Assembly (NCBI RefSeq): GCF_002078875.1
Contig: NC_034412.1
Location: forward strand, 76,959,458-77,023,457
Direction: 5' to 3'
Source of the DNA: Numida meleagris
Lineage: Eukaryota; Chordata; Aves; Galliformes; Numididae
DNA length: 64,000 nucleotides
Position 1 is the first letter of the stretch. Each line of letters opens with the position of its first letter. Of this stretch, positions 24,502 to 35,479 are shown piece by piece. The notes beneath the pieces are model-generated. The model had not been told where the DNA came from, did not search any database, and saw only the letters and a program-made list of their open reading frames with translations. The translations under genes were made by a program, and so were the position numbers.

Positions 24502-24955
24502 CCTCCTCATCACAACCTCCCTTCAGGAAGTTGTAGAGTGCTATGAGGTCTCCCCCTGAGCCTCCTCTTCTCCAGACAAAACAATCCCACCTTCCTCAGC
24601 CACTCCTCATAAGACTTGTGCTCTAGACCCCTCACCAGTTTCATTACCCTTCTCTGGACATATTCCAGGGCCTCAATGTCTTTCTTGTAGTGAGGGGCCC
24701 AAAACTGAACACAGTACTTGAGCTGTGGCCTCACCAGAGCTGAGTACAGGGGGATGATTACCTCCCTGCTCCTGCTGGCTACACTATTTCTAATGCAGGC
24801 CAGAGTGGCATTGGCCCTCTTGGCCACGTGGGAGCACTGTCAGCTCATGTTCAGCCGAGCATCGACCAACACCCCCAGGTCCCTTTCCTCTTCACAGTCA
24901 TCTAGACACTGCCCCAAGCCTATAGCATTGCATGGAGTTATTGTGGGCTTGCATG
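24502..24955 (-). mobile_element. CR1 LINE, antisense, ORF2 part (continuation)
   Basis: This is the second half of the CR1 interrupted by the LTR. The minus strand gives a clear distal ORF2 frame (24510-24827, 105 codons), with [39 protein letters not shown] and [20 protein letters not shown], all typical of the CR1 ORF2 C-terminal region. The match runs to the reversed segment CCCAAGCCTATAGCATTGCATG near 24915-24940 and then fades. Confidence 0.92.
24510..24827 (-). pseudogene. CR1 ORF2 C-terminal fragment
   Basis: An open frame of 105 codons from the region after the RT domain of CR1 ORF2. It is truncated on the N-terminal side by loss of frame and on the C-terminal side by the LTR insertion. 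The overlapping plus-strand frame 24718-25074 is its antisense shadow. Confidence 0.85.
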
Positions 24956-25032
24956 GGGTTACGTGTTTGAATACAGTCTGTTTGGAATTAAAGAAGAATA
25001 TGTGGAAAGGATCTGAAGCTGATCTAGTTCTT

Positions 25033-25607
25033 CTCAGCAGGGGTGCTCTGCGGAGAAGGAACTGGGGGTCCTGACGGATGACAGGTTGCCATGGGCCAGA
25101 AGTGTGACCTGGTGGCCAAGAAGGCCAATGGGATCCTGAGGTGCATTAAAAAGAGCGTGGCCAGCAGGTCAAGGGAGGTGATCCTCCCCCTCTACTCTGC
25201 CCTGGTGAGTCCACATTCATTTAGACTACTGTGTCCAGTTCTGGGCTCCTCAGTTCAAAAATGACAGGGATCTCCTAGGAGGAGTCCAGCTGAGAGCCAC
25301 AAAGATGATAAAGGGCCTGGAGCATCTCCCGTATGAGGAAAGGCTGAGAGACCTGTGTCTCTTCAGCCTGGGATAAAGAAGACTGAGAGGGGATCTGATA
25401 AATGTTTATAAATATCTCAAAGGAGATAGGAGGCAAATGGATGAGGCCAGGCTCTTCTTGGTGGTGTGTAGTGATAGGACAAGGAGTAATGACCTAAAAC
25501 TTCAACTTTGGAATTTCTGTACTAACATGCAGAAGAACTTCTTTACAGTTCAGGTGACAGAGCTCTGGAACAGGTTACCCAGAGAGGTTGTGGAGTCTCC
25601 TTCTGTG
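25033..25607 (+). mobile_element. CR1 LINE copy A, sense, 5' portion (split)
   Basis: Distal CR1 ORF2 in the sense direction, from CTGCGGAGAAGGAACTGGGGG through [21 protein letters not shown] coding sequence. It reaches the segment AGGTTGTGGAGTCTCCTTCTGTG, where it is cut by another CR1 copy. The expected continuation, GGAGATATTCAAGACCTG, resumes at 25895. Copy A is truncated at its 5' end and lies head to head with the antisense CR1 at 23.4-25.0 kb, about 75 bases apart. Confidence 0.92.
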
Positions 25608-25894
25608 GTGACAGGACAGGGGGAAATGGCCTCAAGTTGCGCCAGGGGACGTTTAGGTTAGATATCAGGAAAAACTTTACAGAAAGCGTTGTTAGCCACT
25701 GGAATAGGCTCCCTGGGGAGATGGTTGAGTCACCTTCCCTGAATGTGTTTAAAAACCGTTTAGATGTGGTGTGCAGGGATATGATTTGACAGTGGGTTGC
25801 TAGAGTTAGGGTAGGATGGTTAGGTTGCAGTTGGACTTGATGATCTTGACAGTCTTTTCCAACCTGAAGCAATTCTGTGATTCTATGATTCTAT
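25608..25894 (+). mobile_element. CR1 LINE copy B inserted in copy A
   Basis: A 287-base 5'-truncated CR1 that starts GTGACAGGACAGGGGG and ends with its own octamer tail ATTCTGTGATTCTATGATTCTAT at the junction. Its 3' end (AGTGGGTTGCTAGAG...TGATCTTGACAG) is the type seen at 49.9 kb, whereas copy A has a different 3' end (TTGGGCTCGATGATCTCGAG). B therefore belongs to another subfamily and inserted after A. Both run in the same direction, which makes the pair easy to misread as one element. Confidence 0.9.
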
Positions 25895-26022
25895 GGAGAT
25901 ATTCAAGACCTGTCTGTATGCCTACTTGTGTGACCTTCTGTAGGGTACCTGCTTTAGCAGAGGGGTTGGGCTCGATGATCTCGAGAGGTCCCTTCCAACC
26001 ACTGCGATTCTGCGATTCTGTG
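25895..26022 (+). mobile_element. CR1 copy A, 3' end (continuation)
   Basis: The end of copy A: GGAGATATTCAAGACCTG, then CTGTAGGGTACCTGCTTTAG, GGTCCCTTCCAACC and the tail GCGATTCTGCGATTCTGTG. It joins precisely to 25607 in register once copy B is taken out. Confidence 0.92.
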
Positions 26023-26480
26023 TAATACTCTGACATAAGAAGGACATACTTGCATAGTTCTTGCTTTCACTAAATAATGGCAACTTACTGAAAGTGTCTT
26101 ATAGAAGCAGTTTTCCTCATGGACAGCTTTATATTCTCTCTTACTCCAAGGACTTGCTAATTTGTGAGAAACACTATCAGAAAAGAAGCATCTGCGGACG
26201 TTATTCAGAGAATTGTTTCCGTGCATCACACACAGTCCCACTGAGGATGTGAAGTTCTGGAAAAAGATGGGCTTTTGTATGTAGATTTTAGGGCAAAAAT
26301 ACAGTCTTCTGCTCTGGCACTGGGAGCAGCACTGATGTGAGAATGCTGGGGTGAAACAGCTCAGGCAGGCCTGGTTGTCCTGTTCTAGTGCATTCTTTCA
26401 TAGCTGCTCCTCACTGGTAATGTGTTTGTTCGTACAGTTTTTCCTGTATTATTATGTGGAAATGAAAGGAAATGTACATA
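26023..26480. other. Spacer between CR1 and mariner, nothing recognised
   Basis: About 460 bases of unassigned sequence. Short overlapping frames (25954-26241 minus, 26061-26252 plus) carry no known motif. Confidence 0.45.
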
Positions 26481-27018
26481 GGTTGCTCCAAAAGTAACAC
26501 CTCCTATGTTTCCATGGAAACAACAGCAGATACAAAGACCACAATAACACTAGTTGGTAGAGCAGTTTCTCAGCTACAAAATGCTATTTTTCAACATAGT
26601 CACCACCATTAGCTATGCATTTTCACCAGTGATGAACAAGAGCTTGCATGCTGTGCTTGTAAAAATCTGCACCAGTGGACGTGATCTGCTGTCACAACTG
26701 CTGAAAAGCATAGCCCACCACTGTGCTGACATCCACTGTTTGATCTCCATAGGCATTCAGCAAGCACTGATGAATGTCAATGGGTGCAATTCTTCTCTCA
26801 TGGAAGAATTCAATGACACACCCTCGCTTCATAGACACTTCCACGTCAGATGCCATTTTGTCATACTGTCCCTCTGCTGATATCTGTCACATGGCAACAA
26901 AATGTAACTGAATATTGATGGGAAGGTTCAGCTTCTAGTGCCATACCACCAACATCCACCTCTGACACTGTCAGCCAACATAATAAAATAGGAGGCATTA
27001 CTTTCAGGGGAGCCCTTG
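26481..27018 (-). mobile_element. Non-autonomous mariner, type A
   Basis: A 538-base element flanked by TA on both sides (26479-26480 and 27019-27020), the hallmark mariner target duplication. The terminal inverted repeats are GGTTGCTCCAAAAGTAACAC on the left and, on the complement of the right end, GGGCTCCCCTGAAAGTAATG. Both run on into CCTCCTAT-type sequence. The minus strand encodes the start of a mariner transposase and then jumps to its C-terminal region, so most of the DDD catalytic domain is missing. The element could only have moved with transposase supplied by another copy. It shares its internal junction type with the copy at 61.5 kb. Confidence 0.92.
26692..26856 (-). pseudogene. 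Mariner transposase, deleted (N-term fused to C-term block)
   Basis: The minus-strand frame starts MASDVEVSMK and continues through HERRIAPIDIHQ and YGDQTVDVSTV. This is the first helix-turn-helix region that binds the inverted repeat in mariner transposases. After about residue 46 it joins to C-terminal sequence and meets a stop after 54 codons. Beyond the stop the same frame continues GADFYKHSMQALVHHW and KCIANGGDYVEK, the C-terminal end of the family. The catalytic DDD domain is deleted, so no active enzyme is possible. A full-length mariner transposase has about 340-350 residues. Confidence 0.85.
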
Positions 27019-28190
27019 TACATTCAGTTAAATAGGAACTGATTATGAAATTTCTCTGTCATATTTTTTTCCCTGCAGTTCCTCTTTGCATGTTTAAGCA
27101 TGGACTTACCTCCCACAATCGTAGAAAAGAATTCACTATTTGTATTCTATTTTTTTTAATTAAATGCATAGACTTCAATATATGTCTTACATAAGTCTTT
27201 ATTTAGGCTTTACTGAAAGACTGAAAGCTTTTTTTTTTTTCCTTTCTTTTATTCTATGACTTGGAGTAGATAGAGAAAGAAATAACACACTTTTAAGTAT
27301 ATTTAAAAAAAACAATACTTCACAAGTACTTTTTTAATGTGAGTGTGAATGTGTCTGCATATATGCAGACAAAATATAAGTTACACTAACCAAATATATA
27401 TATTACTATTTTATTTGAGATATGCGTAATCGCTATGTTGAAGCAGAGAAAATTCAACTATAAACCATATTTTTAGATTCTTTCCAGCTTCTGGGTGGGA
27501 AAATTAGTTTATGTTGGCTTACAAATTGACAGATATACCCTGAAGCTACAGGAAATATCGTTCTTCAAAGTTTAAGGAAAACTAGCTAAACTATGTCTGA
27601 GTTTATATCATTAAAAATATTACTCTAAAATGAATTGACTTGTCAAATTTTTCTGTGCCTCTACTTCAAAATGTCACAAAACTTCTTTCATATAAATTGA
27701 GCTATCTAAGAAGCAATACACAAATGGTATCAGTAAAATATAAAAGTCAAATAAATCAAATTTCATATTTTTCTTTTCCCTCCTGCAGTCTTATTTTAGG
27801 TGCTCATGGTTATTGGATTCAGTGGGAATATATTTAGGCCACAACCCAACAAACCACTTAAACACATTTTTTATTTCACTTTAAATTACACTTGTCACAT
27901 AGGACTGTTGCCTACTACTTGATTTACTTAAGTTCTGTTATCAAGATTCAAGAGTTATAATTAAAGGTGGAAATAAAACTCTTGTTGAAATCAGTAGATT
28001 TCAAAAGTAAGAGCACTTCTGAGCATCACCGTCAGCACTGTGTTTCAGCTAGGAACTTGAGGTGTACAAGCATGAAGCCAGGGAACTGGAAGACCTTGGG
28101 GTACTGCCTGATATTTAGAGATACCAAACAGCAAAGCAGACTTGGACAGCTTGTTGAGAAAAATCTTTGTTGGTCCTCGGTCTTAATCAG
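27019..28190. other. AT-rich DNA, no gene seen
   Basis: About 1.2 kb with no recognised repeat or exon. The frames at 27640-27837 and 27967-28275 show no known motifs, and the end of the latter runs into the CR1. Confidence 0.45.
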
Positions 28191-28574
28191 CAAATGGCTT
28201 GAGTTGGAAGAAACCTTAACAATTATCAAGTTCCAATCCCCTTGCCATGGGCAAGGACACTTCCCACTATACTAGGTTGCCCAAAGCCCCATCCAACCTG
28301 CCCTTGAGCACAACCAGGGATGGGGCATCCACAGCTTCTCTGGGCAGCCTGGTGCAGTGCCTCACCAGCCACTTAAGAAATTCTTCTTCATGTCCAGTTT
28401 AAATCTCCACTCTTTAAAGTTGTTACTCTTTGTCCTATCACTACACAGACTGGTAAAGAGTCTCTCCTCATCTTTTTGTAGTCCCCCGTAAAGTGCAGGA
28501 AAGCTGTTATAAGATCTCCCCAGAGTCTTCTCCAGGATAAACAACTCCAATTCTCCCAGCCTCTCTGTAGAAGA
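28191..28574 (-). mobile_element. CR1 LINE fragment, antisense
   Basis: A reversed CR1 3' region: CAAATGGCTTGAGTTGGAAG, TTGCCCAAAGCCCCATCCAA, GGGGCATCCACAGCTTCTCT, CTTCATGTCCAGTTTAAATC, then reversed ORF2 (complement includes CSDRTKSNN and FKEWRFKLDMKKNF). It is 5'-truncated at about 28574. The octamer tail is lost. Its words differ from the other copies, indicating a separate subfamily. Confidence 0.9.
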
Positions 28575-29067
28575 GTGTGATTTAAACAGTTAATGGACTG
28601 AAGTGGATCAGGTAATTACTAAGAAGTTGATTCTTTTACCTGCATTAGTCTTCATACAATATGCACAGGAGGAAGAAGTAAGGCCTTAAAAACATGTTGA
28701 TTGTCAAAAGCTTTAGAGATTCCAACCTAGCACACATGATTTTATCCTGTCACGTTTATCACGTTATCACGTTTGCTATCAGTACTATTTATCATAGGAT
28801 TTCTGCCTTTCCTCAAATTGTTTTCATAAAATGAATTTTTATTTTTGGGAACAGTAATAGGCTGAATTTTATGATCCTTTTCTCAAAGTTCCTACCTTTC
28901 TCTGATGCTAAAGTTTATAATCACAAAAAAAGGCTTATTTTGCTTTGAAGCATAATTATTTCTGAGTTAGAAGCAAAATGGTCAGGTGGTGACCTGCCTC
29001 ATAAGAATTAATAAAAGAAAAAAGTTTTCATCCTTACCATATTCATAAATATTGTGAAAAATACATA
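28575..29067. other. AT-rich spacer, nothing recognised
   Basis: About 490 bases with no feature identified. A short tandem-like stretch near 28750-28770 repeats TCACGTTTATCACGTTATCA-like words. Confidence 0.45.
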
Positions 29068-29641
29068 GATTGCTCCAAAAATAATGCCTCCCATTTATTT
29101 CCATGGAAACTACAACAGATAGAAAGAGTAACACTATTTTATAGAGCAATTTCTCAGCTACAAAACACTATTTTTCAACATCATCACCACCACTGGCTGA
29201 TTTGCAAGGATGAGCTGATTGAGATACTCTTCCTTTCATGGTGCCATAGCTATGCATGGCTGTCTAGAACATGACTTGTCTTGTCTCAGTGACTTGTCTC
29301 AATGTTGCTGTTTCCACTGCTGAAATGAAAAACCACCCAACACCTCACTGTGCAGACATCCACTGTTTGGTCACCATAAACATTCAGCAAGTGTTGATGA
29401 AAGTCAGTGGGTGCAGTTCTTTCCTCATGGAGGAATTCAATGATACACATTTGTTTCATACACACTTCTATTTCAGATGCCATTTTGTCAGACTGCTCTC
29501 TGCTGCCATCTGTCACACAGCAACAAAATGTAATGGAATGTCAGTGGGAGGGTTCAACTTCTACTGCCATGGAACCAACATCCACCTCTGACATTGTGGG
29601 CCAATATAATAAAATAGGAGGCATTAATTTTGGAGCAGTTG
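29068..29641 (-). mobile_element. Non-autonomous mariner, type B
   Basis: A 574-base element with ends GATTGCTCCAAAAATAATGC (left) and the complement ACTGCTCCAAAATTAATGC (right). It is preceded by TA and followed by TG, apparently a mutated TA. The inside differs from the copies at 26.5 and 61.5 kb. It keeps sequence like GATGAGCTGATTGAGATAC next to the C-terminal tip and lacks the C-terminal block that those copies keep. The same type-B arrangement is present at 51,971-52,499. Confidence 0.92.
29286..29483 (-). pseudogene. Mariner transposase N-terminal fragment
   Basis: 65 codons beginning MASEIEVCMKQ and including FLHEERTAPTDFHQHLL, NVYGDQTVDVCTVRCW and SSGNSN. This is the N-terminal helix-turn-helix DNA-binding domain of a mariner transposase, better preserved here than in the other copies. 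A stop ends it. Beyond the stop a further frame contains EEYLNQLI, which corresponds to sequence a little downstream in the family, and then the element jumps to the 3' end. The upstream in-frame Met at 29516 belongs to the leader, and MAS is chosen because it is shared with the copy at 26.5 kb. Confidence 0.88.
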
Positions 29642-32600
29642 TGCATTCTTTACTTTTGAAATCAGTTAAGGACATATGTGTGCCTGATTATAACTGAATA
29701 ATGACCATTTCTAACATTAACTATGAAAACTTGCAAAAGGTTTCATCCTTTTAACCAACTGTATCTGAACTGTACAAGTATGAATAAATTGTACCTCCTC
29801 TTAATAATAAAGATCTATTTCAGGTTAATTATATCACAGCACAAATGCGATTGGTATAAAATGATTCAAATACTACATAAAATAATTCAGATATTTTTCA
29901 TGAAGTGTACTAGAATTTGCTATTCTTTCAGGATGCCTTTCTGAGAGTGTGACTCCAGGACTTTTGGAAAGTTAGGTTTTCTAGATACTTCATGAAAGCC
30001 TCACTGACCTCATTATTTAGAGGAAGAAGCCCATGCATCTCTCTCTGTATATCAAATCTTGAATGCAATCTTGCATTATATTCTTTTACTATTTCTTGAT
30101 CTTGGAAGCCTATATCAGCGTTTCTTTATCCATAAGTTTCTGGGAAATTTCACATACCCTGTAGATCTGGGAAAGAAAAGTGATAGTTACCCCAGCCCCT
30201 ACAGCTGTAAGTTTGCTGTAAGCTAGTGGAGGAGACCAGAGCAGTACCACCAGTACATGAAAGAACTGGGATACAGTTCTGTTTCAGATCTAGGAATAAC
30301 AGTAATCTAGTCTGGAAATGATTAGCAAACAGAACTCAGTGGACAAATCCTAATACAGAATATACATAACTTCCTTGAAGAATGGAAAGTTCTTTTCTGG
30401 CCACTGTTTGTTGTGAGCCTCTCCCATACTCTGCCTGACTTTGAAAAGCAGAATCATAGTCAAGGCAGTGTGCTATTCTGGGTTGTTGCTTGACAAGTGT
30501 TCTCTCTTCTTTTGGAGAAAGAACAGTGTTCAACTGTTTTCACAAGGCTATACTCCGGTAAGCTAGTGTCAACTTCAGATTGTCAACTTTGATGCCTATC
30601 TCAGCTTGCAAGTATGATGTTAAATGTCCACACAGTTGTCTGACCTTATATATGTGTTTTTTTCTTCAGCTTTTTCCTAGTTTATTACTCCTCCAGAAGC
30701 TAAATTCACTCACTGCTACTCTTTCACTCACTTGTGACTACCTTTATCTTCCAAACAGTTGATTTATCACCAATTTGACTCTTCATTTATACAAAGTATA
30801 TTCATCTTTTTTTCCAGACACTACACAGCCTGGCTTCTGCTGTGTTTTACATAAAGTAGATGTCATTCTATGTTGCATGAATATGAACCTTTTGGTGAAC
30901 CTTTCATAATGCAAACCATTACGATGACCTTATCTAAAGATGCCCTTTAGCTTCATATTGACAGTTAAAGGTGTGGTAAAGAGCATGTATGTATTGAATA
31001 GGATTCTGTCTTTTGTTCATTTTCTGTTCTGGCTTGCTCCAAATAATATAGTGAGAAACTGTCAAAACAGTTGACCTGGAAAAAACATTACTTTGTAAGA
31101 ATGTAATCATGATTAGTATCATTCAATTACAGAACAATGTCAGTGATGCCTGATAGCTTTGTGATATTTGAATTAACATTTAAGGCAACAAGAAAAGGCT
31201 CAATAAGATCTGGCTTCCCAGGGCTGTCGCTTTGACATATGTTTCTTTCAGAGAGAGACTCTACACACTATTGTTCTGCAAGGCATAAGTCATTGACTGT
31301 GTCTATGTGGACACAGAAGTAAATTGGTTTAGGAGTCTCTTTATCATTATTTGTATGGGAGGAGGAGAAGTGGATGCAGCCCACTGGAGGGCTAAGTGCC
31401 AGGATGTTAAACAGCAAGGATCTATGGCTACTTGGCAGCTGTGGTAACTATGACTTGGGGTAATAATTGCAAGCCCCAGTAGCAACACAGAACAAATTAG
31501 GAAGTGGGAGGTCTGGAACATCCATTAATTGTGAAACTGATTGTTATTTATTGGAAGAATGGTGTCAGAAACTGTTTCTTTAAGCAGTTTTCCAAGAACT
31601 AGTAGCAAGGTCAAGCTGCAGGAGTAGCAATATGTTTTTATTATTGGTAGTGCAAGATTTTTGCAGATGTCTTTTTTTTTTTTTTTTTTATTAAGCTAAA
31701 ATAGGGCAGGGAGTGGAGGCTTTATGAGTAAAGTGATTCTCTCTGTCCCTACCTAGAGGAAAAACTGTCCAGGAAGGGATTGAAAGGATCCATTAAATGA
31801 GACTGAATTTCACTTGTGATTTCATCTGTGCCATGATGAGCAGGTGGAGTTTCACACTGACATCTGAAATAAATGCCTTGTATGTACCTGACATTGGGTG
31901 TGGTAGCACTGTGATGTTTTATTCTCATTAGTGATCCAGAAGAATGAGAATTACCCTTCTCTTTGTGATGGAGAGCTTTTGCCTGGAATACTTAGATTTC
32001 TAAAACTCCAGATCTCAGATATCAGCATCAGGAGGCGTTGAATGCCTAAATTTGCTCAGTTTGCAAAATGGCTCCTATTGTTATCAACTGACCTTAAGGT
32101 TTTCTTCACTAGTTTAACTTGAATAATGTGAAAGCTGCATTCATATGTCCCTATGGTAGCCATTAGTAGAGAAAATCATAACTTCTTCAAGGTTAAAAGT
32201 TCAAACTGTGATGACTGTACCTTTTAACCCTGTTAACTGGCTTTTACCCTGATCTCTGTAAGCCTGTTAGCTTCATCATGTTGAAGAGATTGTGACATCT
32301 TCCAAAGCACCTGGAGGGATGCATTTCATTTCAGTTCATTGGCTCTGGAATAGCAGTATCACCCGGCTGTGTCTAGCTTTTTTATGCCTGAGTAATTATA
32401 ATATTTTTAAGGTTATAGTCCTTTTTATTTTCGTTTGCATTAATACATTAGTATTTTTAACAATTCATTTTTTTTTTATTTTATTTTGTTTTTATTTTGT
32501 GAGAGGGAAATAACTTGACTAGGATGAAAAGCAAGAGAATGAAGAAGTTAAGGAGTTTCTATGCTGTTTAAATACAATTCTACAGGAGAAATGTGGGAAT

Positions 32601-33040
32601 AGTTTATGAAAAACAGAATGGGTGTTCTGAGATACATCTTTTGCAGCTTTTGACTTGTACCATCAGCAAATTTTGCTTTGTTATTTACAAATCTTAATAA
32701 AATAAAATAAACTTTCCTTCTTATCACAGTGAACATCTGATTTGTCTCAGGCAATCACTGAATATGTAATAGACAGCTACGTCCCATATTAAATATACTG
32801 TAGCAGTAATAGAAGCTTTGGTTTTGTCATTAAATCAGAAGTATCCGCTAGTATTGCTATTTCAAAAAGGATGTATTTAATAAGACTTTTTGTTGAATTA
32901 GTGACTTAAGTGTATTTAACTTGTTTGTGTAAAAGCTGCATTTTAAGAATACATAGTGTTATTTCAGGAATGGCCAAAATTTGTATTTTCCTTGAGATAA
33001 TGTATTCTCCAAATTCATCTTGCATCAGACATCGTATTGC
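29642..33040. other. AT-rich DNA, no gene seen
   Basis: About 3.4 kb with no recognised mobile element or exon. It contains an 18-T run at 31672-31689. Open frames are short and without recognisable motifs. Confidence 0.45.
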
Positions 33041-33205
33041 TGTGGTTTAACACTGGCAGTTGTCAAGCAACCACACGGCCTCCCTCTAACTCCCTCTCTT
33101 TGAGAGAACATAGGGAGAACATATGATAAAAAACCTCATGGGTTGAGTTACAGACAGGGAGATCACCCACCAATTACTGTCACGGGCAGATCAGATTCTG
33201 GATAG
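33041..33205 (-). mobile_element. LTR fragment (R/U5 end), antisense
   Basis: The words TGTGGTTTAACACTGG, AGGGAGAACATATGATAAAA, ACCTCATGGGTTGAGTTACA and CACCAATTACTGTCACGGGC are, reversed, the distal end of an avian ERV-type LTR that I know from other bird sequence. The related region of the LTR at 45.6 kb has CTGAGTCTGTTATGTC and AATCACTGAGCGATCC. The end TG (33041) fits a reversed ...CA terminus. Only this end of the LTR is present. Family assignment rests on recall, not alignment. Confidence 0.6.
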
Positions 33206-33461
33206 ATACCTTGTAGAATTCATACTAGATGCCAAATATGGAATTCTCCTGGGAAGTAGCAATTTCTTCAGTGAGAAAAGAAAGGAGTCATACTGATATA
33301 TTGTTATTATTTTTTTAATTTTTTCTAGAGTTGGGGAGGGGGTAATTTGCAAATTATGAAGCTACATCTCACTGAACGAGATCTGTGAGCCCACATTTGT
33401 TTGAAAGGTGGAACTTGAGTAAATTAGTAGTTTATTTCATGAAAACCCATACCCATAGTGT
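33206..33461. other. Spacer, nothing recognised
   Basis: About 250 bases between the LTR fragment and the CR1. Nothing is identifiable except a short T/A-rich run around 33300-33330. Confidence 0.4.
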
Positions 33462-33925
33462 AGAATCATAGAATCACAGAATACTTTGAGTTGGAAGGGA
33501 CATTTCAAGGTCACCTAGTCCAACTTCCCTGCAACAAACAGGGACATCCACAGCTTGATCAGGTTGCTCAGAGTCTGGTCCAGCCTGGCCTTGAAAGTTT
33601 CCAGGGGTGGGGTGTCTGTCAACAACAAATCCACAACATCTCTGGGCAACCTGTTCCAGTGCCTCATCAGCCTCACTGTAAAAGACTTTTTCTTCATATC
33701 CAACCTAAATTTACCCTTTTTAAGTTTGAAACCATTTCCCCTTGTCCTGTCACCACAGACCCTGCTAAAGAGCCTGGCTTATGTCTAGCTTGCCATCTAC
33801 CAGTTCCCCCAGGTCCTATTCAGCAGGGCTGTGCTCAATCCTTTCATCCCCCAGCTTGTATTGGTAATGGAGGTTGCCTTGACCCATGTGCAAGAACTTG
33901 CATCTGTATGCTCTCCCAGATTTTT
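33462..33925 (-). mobile_element. CR1 LINE, antisense, with internal deletion
   Basis: The copy starts with the reversed tail AGAATCATAGAATCACAGAAT. The minus-strand frame 33515-33703 encodes MDMKKKSFTVRLMRHWNRLP and RDVVDLL, the last part of CR1 ORF2. At about 33777 the sequence jumps (AGAGCCTGGCTT to ATGTCTAGCTTGCCATC) to an earlier ORF2 segment, so a few hundred bases were lost. It fades at about 33925. The plus-strand open frames here (33491-33940, 33555-33788) are antisense shadows. Confidence 0.92.
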
Positions 33926-35479
33926 GTGGAGTTCCCATAAACTTCTGTGTCACACTTTAAAATTTAGAATGCATTTACTGAATTATAATATTTTTATACT
34001 TATGCATGCAGCATGAAGCAAGGCTTAGGTGAAGCAAAGTTGTTAAGGAAAACAAACTTAATCTGAAATGAAACAGACAAAATCTTAAGTAGATACGGGA
34101 TTGTTAGGGCTTCTGTATGCTCTTATTAAACAGAGACTTTCCTTCTTTCTACATTGCTTCAAAAGCAGTGATGTTAAGACAAATCCTGAATGGGGGAATG
34201 CAAAAATGAGAAACCATCTCTGCTCCCAAGAGAAAACAGTAGCGACTTTAAGATTTCTAGATGAGCAACTACTTTCTCATTACATTTATTCACAGAACAA
34301 TAAGCTTTGACACAAGATCAGGACTGCTAGGCACTGTTGCTATTCTGGTTTATTTAATACTGGGAAGGAATTCATGTTAAATAGGGAGTGCTTTGACACA
34401 GGGCTGAATTGATGCCTCTGTGTCTTATTTGTCTTTAACTGAGCTTTAATCGTTACAGTTTTGCTGCAGTCTATGTCATTAACTTCACTTAAGCTGATTG
34501 CCCATTAAGTATAGTAATGTTGTACTAAGCATTTCAGGAAATTAATATTTGTATGCTAGACATTTGTCATTTTCTTACATTAGCTGGAATACTTTAGATA
34601 GTTGTGGGAACGCTGCTAATAATGGGTAAGAAATTCAATACTTTATAAGGTTGGTATTTCTCTGTTTAATTCACTGCTTTATCATGGGCCAGTGACAGTT
34701 TTTTGAACATTTACTTTACCTGCTGGTGAAAATAGCTGATTTGTAGTGTTTTCTAAATTTTAGAAGTCTGTATCTTCAGAAGAAAAAAAATAACAATATC
34801 CTTAGTTGGAAGAGAAGCTGCTTATCACAGATAGTGAAGCTTTTTGAGTAGAACTGCAGAGATTATTATGAAGTGTCTAATTGCATAGGTATTCTGTAAT
34901 TAAGAAATTTAAAAAAATACTATGTTTTTGAATTAGGAAAATAATATACATAAATATTTACATACTTGAGATCAAGTTGGGCAAAGAAACACAACAATCA
35001 TAATTTTTTACTGTCTGTTTCCTGACAGATGAATAAATATAAGATTGCATCTGTGCATGTCTTGCATTTATGCAGTGTTATGCAATGTTTTCACAACGTA
35101 AAAAAAAACTATGAAATATTTTAGCTTTTAAAAATATTAGTTATAATCAGGGATTATGTTTAAATTGACAAATGGATTATCATTTTCTGATAGCTTGTCT
35201 TCTATTTCTCAAATTCTGTTTATATGAAAATAGAAAACAAGCTAATTTCTATGTAATTTATTAGAAACATATGAACATTTTTAAAGGATATTTTTCCAGA
35301 GTAAGAATAGATTAGAATCTTCTGGGGATCTTACAGCATAAGAACTGACCTGGAAATTAAGTCTTTAAGTAAACAGTTGCTGGGCAGGAAGAAGAAAGTC
35401 ACAGAAATGGGAATAAGAAAAAAACCTGAAGGATGTATTTGGCAGGAATCATTAGTTGAGTGAAATAGCCCAGAGGTAT
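33926..35479. other. AT-rich DNA, no gene seen
   Basis: About 1.5 kb with no recognised element. The open frame at 34101-34310 has no known motif. Confidence 0.45.

Noticed and set aside
24718..25074. 118-codon plus-strand frame
   Set aside because: It is the antisense shadow of a minus-strand CR1 ORF2 piece.
33491..33940. 149-codon plus-strand frame
   Set aside because: It is the antisense shadow of a reversed CR1. It contains reversed tail and ORF2 sequence.
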